In this document: in pieces, positions 57,961-64,000 of the stretch
Layout: each line of letters begins with the position of its first letter
How positions within the stretch are numbered: the stretch's first letter is position 1
Assembly (NCBI GenBank): GCA_963682175.1
Contig: OY821772.1
Location: 48,320,925-48,384,924 of the forward strand
Length of the DNA: 64,000 bases
Direction: 5' to 3'
DNA from: Triglochin maritima
Lineage: Eukaryota > Streptophyta > Magnoliopsida > Alismatales > Juncaginaceae
Made by a program: the position numbers and the translations under genes
Notes under the pieces: generated by a model
What the model saw: only the letters and a program-made list of their open reading frames with translations
What the model was told of the DNA's origin: nothing
Databases searched by the model: none

Positions 57961-58536
57961 CCCAATGAAGTGGAGTTTATGACCTATAACGATATATGTG
58001 ATTAATGATATTATATATTGTGGGGTTTTGGTTAGATATTGGATGTACAAAAATATCAGGAGTTATGTATGAGTTAACTGGGTAAATAGCTAATTTATTT
58101 GAGTGTTTTTTGTTAAAATAATTTATTTGAGAAATTTTGGATAAAATAATTCATTTCAATGTTGGAGAGATGGTAGTCGTGGGAACAGCAGGGACATTAT
58201 GAAAAACATTCCGAAATTTGTAATATCACGGTCTACCAAATATATTCAAATGAATTTTATTTTCAGAAGATTCCAATGCGTTACTTCATTGTACTATATG
58301 TGACTTTTTTTATTAAAAAAAGATATTTGGACTTTACATTTTCATAACACTTATTATTGGAAACCTTAGAAATTCGACAATCACCCAGATCGTTTCATAA
58401 GTCTCTAAATACGATAATTCCAAGCTTGAAATTTTAATAATGAAATTGTGATGGTCTGCTAAGCGAAACTCTTTTTGACGAGTGAATCCCATTACTAGTA
58501 GTGGTAGTAGTAGACAGTGTAGACTGAAGTCTCGAC

Positions 58537-58963
58537 CTCTGTTCTGAAATGCGGTCAGATGCGGTCGCATATGCGGATGCGACCTCGCATCTCCCCGATG
58601 CGGCCCTCCGGATGCGGCCCGCATCTTGACCTGCATATGCGGGTAGATGCGGCCGCATATGCGGGTAGATGCGGCCGCATTTCAGAACACCCATTTTTTT
58701 GTTTTTCGTTGTTGTTATTTTTTGTTAGTTTTTGAGTTTTTTATCTTTTTTTGTTTAATATTAACTTGTTTATCTTAGAAATTATTAAAAAATTACCTAA
58801 ATTTTTAGTTACATGTATATAATTTATAATTAATATATCTATATTATATTATTTAATTATTAAATCGCAAACCGCATATGCACCCGCATCGCATCTGCAT
58901 ACCGCATATGTCGGATGCGGTGTCTCGCCGCATCGCATCCGCATCCCGTATTTCTGAACCTTG
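58537..58963. mobile_element. hAT-type MITE 3
   Basis: A perfect 8-bp duplication GTCTCGAC at 58529-58536 and 58964-58971 brackets ends GTTCTGAAATGCGG and, read inward, GGTTCAGAAATACGG. Both ends carry reiterated GCATATGCGG and GATGCGGCCGCAT palindromes around an AT-rich middle. Confidence 0.88.
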
Positions 58964-58971
58964 GTCTCGAC

Positions 58972-60070
58972 CAAACTTTCTCAGCCATCATCCAACAGCC
59001 CATCAGCTTAACCAGACTGCATTTGTAAACAAGACATAAAAATCTAAATTTGGGCCCAACATCAAACGGCCCATTTATCTGCTTTGGAGAATTGGAGATA
59101 AGGCAGGCATAAGAGATAGGACACCATATCGGCATATAACAGTACAAAACATCATCTCCCGATAAAAAAAAGGGTCAAGAGACTCAAAACTGTTCCACCA
59201 AAAAAGACATCCCAAAATCATCCTTAAATTCCCAGAGTCCGGGAAAGAATGAAAAAACTAGGGTTCATTAAGAATTAATTGGGATGAACCTTCAGCCTCC
59301 ACCTTAAGTGGTGGAGTTTGTAATTCACAGGGGTTAAGTTTTCCCAAAAATATATAAATTACATAGTGAATAGGCGCATGCTTGTTATGTACAAGAGCAA
59401 TTCAAGGAAATTGTTAGAAGTGATCTAGATGCTTAACATTTAAACAAATTGTCCAAATGTTACATGTTAAACTTGTAGACTTCATAATTTTACACGAAAG
59501 CACGATACAAACACTACACCGAAAAATTGTGTTCTGATCATGAGTTTTCGTGTTTCATGTTGTATACACTAAACATGAAAAGTTTTTTGTGTTTTACTTG
59601 TGGAAACGTGAAATACATGAAAATACATGATTATTTTTTTTATAATCAGCAATCAGTCATCATAGATGAAACTTCCGAACTCAAATTCATCTAAGTGGAA
59701 GTCCTCTTTGATCTTGGATATGAAAGCATCAAAGTCCTCGCTACGGTTTTCACCAATAACCCATGTAGGGACAGAAACATTCAAGCACATGGAACCACAC
59801 AAAATTCAATTCATAAACCACAAAGGGATACAAACAATGGCTGTTCCCATCCATGGAATGAAAAAATAAACCAGTGAATTAGGAGGACAAAGAATCACTA
59901 GTTAATGTGAAGAGGTCTAATGAGGTGAAGCTGAAAAATGGAAAGTAAGAAATTACAATATTATTCTTGAAGATATAATGCAGAATGTCTACTGTAAAAT
60001 AAATGTGCCGCTACTGGCTACTAAAAATACACTACCAAGCTAACAGCAACATATCCAGCTAAAAGTAATT
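58972..60070. other. Region downstream of the ethanolamine kinase gene
   Basis: No gene seen; the part next to 60070 should include the kinase 3' untranslated region. Confidence 0.5.
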
Positions 60071-62932
60071 TCAGTTGGTTTCTGATCCTGAAGTGTAGCC
60101 TTCCGCCAGTCTGAAGCACTTTTCCTTTTGCTTTTTATATTCACCATAGCGTTTGAAGAAATACTCTAGATAATCAAAATCGAGTGGGGAGACCTTAGCC
60201 TGAATGAATTGACACCGAGGGTGAGTGTTACTGGAAAAAGGCATCCATTGTTGCAGGTATAAGCATCATTTGATGCACTACGATACTTTTGGTTGAAGTG
60301 ATGCCAGAGAGAGTAACTTCTATTATCAAATGTTACCTGTATAAGTGCCCACAGAGCCCAATAAAGATGTGATGCTAATCTAAAAGAATTTGTCTCCACA
60401 TATAGTACTTCAAGATCCTCGTCAGCCACCTGGTAACAATTAAGATTACGATCAAACTCTGTAACTGTAACTAAGGGCCGTTCCTTGCCCTCAAAAGCTT
60501 TTCTCAATGACAAGAAATAAATAGAACAATGATACTACAGTTTTACATTATGACGCACAGTGAATAAGGCCATAAGAAGTACCTCTTGGGGATTGTCCGG
60601 CTGCAAATAATTACGAAAGAAATGGTACTGTGCATCCTTACCTGGAAGCCTAATTACCAAATCAGAGACATGGTTTAACAAAAAAATTGTGAAGTAGTCA
60701 GTCCAAGAACAAGACAAATATAAAAAAGCACTTACAAACTATAGTCACAGTCATAGCCAGCATATTCGTTGAAATGGTTTGCAATGTCATAACCTCTATA
60801 ACTGTATGATCCATACTCAAAGTCTATGAGATGGAGTCTATCTGTAATAACAATAAAAGGTATTAGAATTCTCAAAATCAAAATTGTGTCATTTGTCAAA
60901 AAGTTGCATAACCTAGTGAATTTATTTATCTTTTGTATATGAATTATTACTATGGCTTGCAGTTGTGAGGAGCTGTGAACGATGATTGTAACCTTTTGTG
61001 CCGAGGTTGTGGTCCACAACCTTGGTTAGTTTATCTAATATATCACTAATAATTCCAAAAATGCTTTGCCAAGACAAGGTTGCATGACAGATCAATGATG
61101 CAGGTATGTATCATTAATGACAGATCAAGACAAGGTTGCAAGACATGGTTATGAACTGCAGCCAAAGTGGAATATCATCACACAGAATTCAATATAAATT
61201 TCAGTTAAAATGCTTGATTAAGATCATTTGCATATGATTAGACACATGCTTATCATTCACAATCAAATTGACAAATATGAATCCCACAGAATACAGTGCA
61301 AATACCAGCTAATAAGCTATCTCAAGATAAGATAACATGAATAGAAGGATTATGAAGAAAAATGGTCGTCAATGATTATAAACATGCATATTGGCTATAA
61401 TCATAATGAGAACTATGATCTCCTGGACTTCAACAGGAGACTCCAGTTTAGATTAGTTCTGGTTGCTACTCAGCAAAACAGGTAAACAGTCGAAAACAAG
61501 AACCTTATGTTTGAGAATTCAAAATGACAGACTTCCAAATACACAGATAAAATTGTACACAGGAGTTGAGCAATTTAAATAGGGAAGCAGAAAACAATAA
61601 AATTGTACACAGGAGTTGAGCAATTTAAATAGGGAAGCAGAAAACAATAACAGGTTAAAATACGTGTATAATATACAGGATCATCATCACTAAAGCTCAT
61701 GGATAATAATACCAATAGAAAAATGCTTATGGATAACAATATAAGATTATAAGGTCCATCAAATACACTTGCTTAAACTTTTATTGAAACAATTCTCATA
61801 TCATACGAATGTCTGAAGTAATAAAACATCAAATAGTAATCAAAACATTCAGTAAGCTGTAAAACATATTCAGAGATACTAAATGGTATGAAAATGCTAC
61901 ATAAAATCAGGTGAACCTGTATTTTCACCAATAGGCCAAATAAGGATAATCTTAAGTATAGGGAAAGAAGTACCTTCATCTTTACTTAACATCAAATTCC
62001 CGTACAACAAATCATTGTGAGCGAAAACAACAGGAGCATCTAGGCGGTCAGTTAGGCCCTGTTCAGAAAAATCACAAAATATAAATAATTTCCAGAGAGA
62101 TGTTCACCTTTTGATTAAACAGAATGGGTGAAAATTCTGTGAAAATTCAGCAACCAGTATACAGTTGGCCATGGTATCTACTACTTAATAAGTTGTACCT
62201 ACTATTGGATTCGAACCAGTGACCATGGTTGCATTAGACAACTATACACTGTGACCATGATTGCATTAGACAACTATAGGCTGTGATGATAGTTATTGAC
62301 TTACACTACAAATAAACATATTTCAATCTGCATATTATCTACATTTAAAATCGTAAGTATAAAAATTAAGCATCTATGTAAAGTGAAAAGAACCAATTTG
62401 GAACATTAATATGATTGACCGAAATGAGACCACGTGACAAAAAATAAGCAAATGAATGCATGAGTCTCTTTATCAGGAGTGTGAAATCCATTGCCTTCTA
62501 GATGGTGAAACAAGCATAGAAATGATAATGCTACAAGGAAATTGAAAACAAAACATCAATACTTTGAGTAGGGAAACTTCACTGCGGACTTCGTCGAAGG
62601 AAATTGTTTCATACTTCTTCTGTTTTTCAGCATTATCAAATTTAAGAGAAACAGCTGCAATAAAACATTAGAGCTGAATGAGAGCAAGAACATGAAATAT
62701 GGACGACAGGTTGAAGGAAGATACACCAATGAGGTATTGGAAGTAATAGCATATTCAATAGTAAATATTTTAAAATCAAACTTGCAAGGACAAGTAATTG
62801 CCCTACAACCTTCCTCAAGAAACTTGAAGACATCATGCCATAGCTGTGGTTCTTTTGAACCTGGTATCTCCAGCTGATGGAACTTACGAAGCTCCCTTGC
62901 AATTTTTGCAGCAATCTTGGGGCTGCTCATTT
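60071..62932 (-). CDS. CEK4: Ethanolamine/choline kinase, C-terminal seven exons (5' part outside the window)
   Basis: Phosphorylates ethanolamine (or choline) with ATP, the first step of the CDP-ethanolamine route to phosphatidylethanolamine; cytosolic. Exons on the minus strand: 62810-62932, 62563-62654, 61974-62058, 60736-60841, 60583-60649, 60337-60429 and 60071-60199, all phase-consistent with GT-AG introns, about 230 residues. Key sites are the Brenner motif HNDLLYGNLML in the third exon and the choline-kinase motif IDFEYGSYSYRGYDIANHF in the fourth, followed by LASHLYWALWALIQ and a Lys-rich C-terminus. Closest by eye to Arabidopsis CEK4/EMB1187. The first visible exon starts inside the protein after a CCCAG acceptor. 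The N-terminal ATP-binding exons must lie beyond 64000, because 62933-64000 contains nothing like them. No defects seen. Confidence 0.9.
61547..61648. repeat. 50-bp tandem duplication in a kinase intron
   Basis: Two head-to-tail identical copies, period 50 bp, each containing ATTGTACACAGGAGTTGAG and GGGAAGCAGAAAACA. They lie in the long intron between exons 61974-62058 and 60736-60841. Confidence 0.92.
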
Positions 62933-64000
62933 CTGGGTAAAAATGAATATATTATCTCAAATATGAAAAGCAATCAAAAATGCATTTTCTACTTTCAAAG
63001 GGCAGAAACATTGTATTAAAAAATTATAGATTTTCCAAAGGCATCGACAACATGTGTTTACATTTTGCTTCATCGTAAGCAAGAGCAAACCGTTACTTTT
63101 TTGAAACATTGAGCTTTCACACCATGAAACCAAATCTCTACACTCAGCAAAAATAGAAATATTGTTGCATTTTGAAAATTTTCAACTCTTCAAGGATTTT
63201 AGTCGATTCCAATCAAACTTCAAGGGTTTGAGGACTTGTTGTTTTTTCAACTAATATCTTCTTATGTTGTCTCAGCCCCAACCGTCTTCACCCCACTCAT
63301 ACGGTCACACCTACAAGGAGACCTTATTTCTCTATATCTTTCTCTCCTTTTCTCCAACCCAACGCAACTATTTACACTACAAAAGCCTCCTTTCCTTCAC
63401 ACTCTCTAACTTCAATTATTCAACAAGGTCCAATAGTTAAACTTCAATATTGTATTTATTCTAACTTCAAGTCTGATATACGATTTCAAATCAGAAAAAA
63501 AAGATCCAAGATAATTTCAGTAGAAATTGGTACGCAATTTTAAACTAAATCCTGTAACAATATTAAACCTATACATGTCACTAAGCGTATTTTTTGTGAT
63601 ATTTATTTGCATATAAGTGTCTTATATCTGCCGTCTGATGGATATGGATGTTTTTTTATGTTTGTTATCATTTTTAATATATTTAAAGCTAAAACTCAAG
63701 TTGAACCTAATATGTTTGGGTAATATTTCACAGGTTTTAGAGTTTCTACCAGAAACTAACTGAAATCTCAGCCAAATCCAGTTACATTTCTTACTTTCAA
63801 GGTCTGGCATCCGAACCAAAACCAACATTTTGATCCATATTTCACATATCCGTCACTCGGCAAGTTCCACATAAGCTGACATAAGCACAAGGCTCTCAAT
63901 TATCCGTATTAGGTGGTCTTCTTGAGATGGTAACAGAACATGTGAAATCAACATCAGTCAATATCACAGCAGAGAAAAAATGTAATAAGCTAGAAAAGTG
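62933..64000 (-). other. Intron or upstream part of the kinase gene
   Basis: No exon resembling the kinase N-terminus is visible. The sequence is AT-rich without recognisable elements and is probably a long intron reaching past the window edge. Confidence 0.45.

Noticed and set aside
62195..62300. GGATTCGAACC word and a near-duplicate block in a kinase intron, suggesting a tRNA-derived SINE
   Set aside because: The B-box-like word stands alone. No A box at the right distance and no poly-A tail or duplication was seen.

Overview
The window is nuclear DNA of a flowering plant, most likely a eudicot. It is AT-rich, its genes are split by introns with GT-AG borders, and it carries plant-restricted genes together with several kinds of plant transposon. 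I cannot name the species. Five host loci are readable, all on the minus strand: a PLATZ zinc-binding transcription factor (3233-4488), a plastid-type two-RRM RNA-binding protein (7938-9301), an unrecognised Glu/Met-rich protein gene split by a retrotransposon LTR (13384-16554), a bHLH94/96-like transcription factor (28186-29961), and the 3' part of an ethanolamine/choline kinase gene that runs off the right edge (60071-62932). They are unrelated in function and do not form a cluster.

Mobile DNA fills most of the rest. 1-630 is one end of an LTR whose full copy is a solo LTR at 16967-18819. A deleted PIF/Harbinger element lies at 11095-12654, with a related MITE at 49273-49660. A Ty3/gypsy solo LTR (14286-16449) interrupts the Glu/Met-rich gene. 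An 11-kb Ty1/copia element (30587-41588, target duplication TATTG) carries dead gag-pol. Inside its pol region sits a younger, antisense, gag-only element (32555-37839, target duplication GCTAC). A second nest at 44484-47734 is a copia solo LTR (target duplication AGGAT) holding a truncated gypsy element. A 230-bp solo LTR (43891-44120), three hAT-type MITEs with 8-bp duplications, a CACTA end, a MULE-like element, a fold-back element and a TA-flanked MITE complete the set.

The most striking signal is a 10-bp palindrome, CGGTCGACCG, clustered inside the LTRs of at least four apparently unrelated retrotransposon families, plus two decayed loci. The copies come mostly in pairs whose starts are 21-22 bp apart, about two helical turns. 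In three of the families the cluster lies just upstream of the LTR TATA box. In the copia LTR the pairs are organised into a repeat of about 73 bp. The two LTRs of that element, identical at insertion, now differ mainly by loss of palindrome units. I know of no described function for this arrangement.

Long stretches at 21361-28185, 41594-43885, 52191-53789 and 53957-57287 hold no gene I can support. Exon borders were read by eye from splice sites and phase; no alignment or database search was run.
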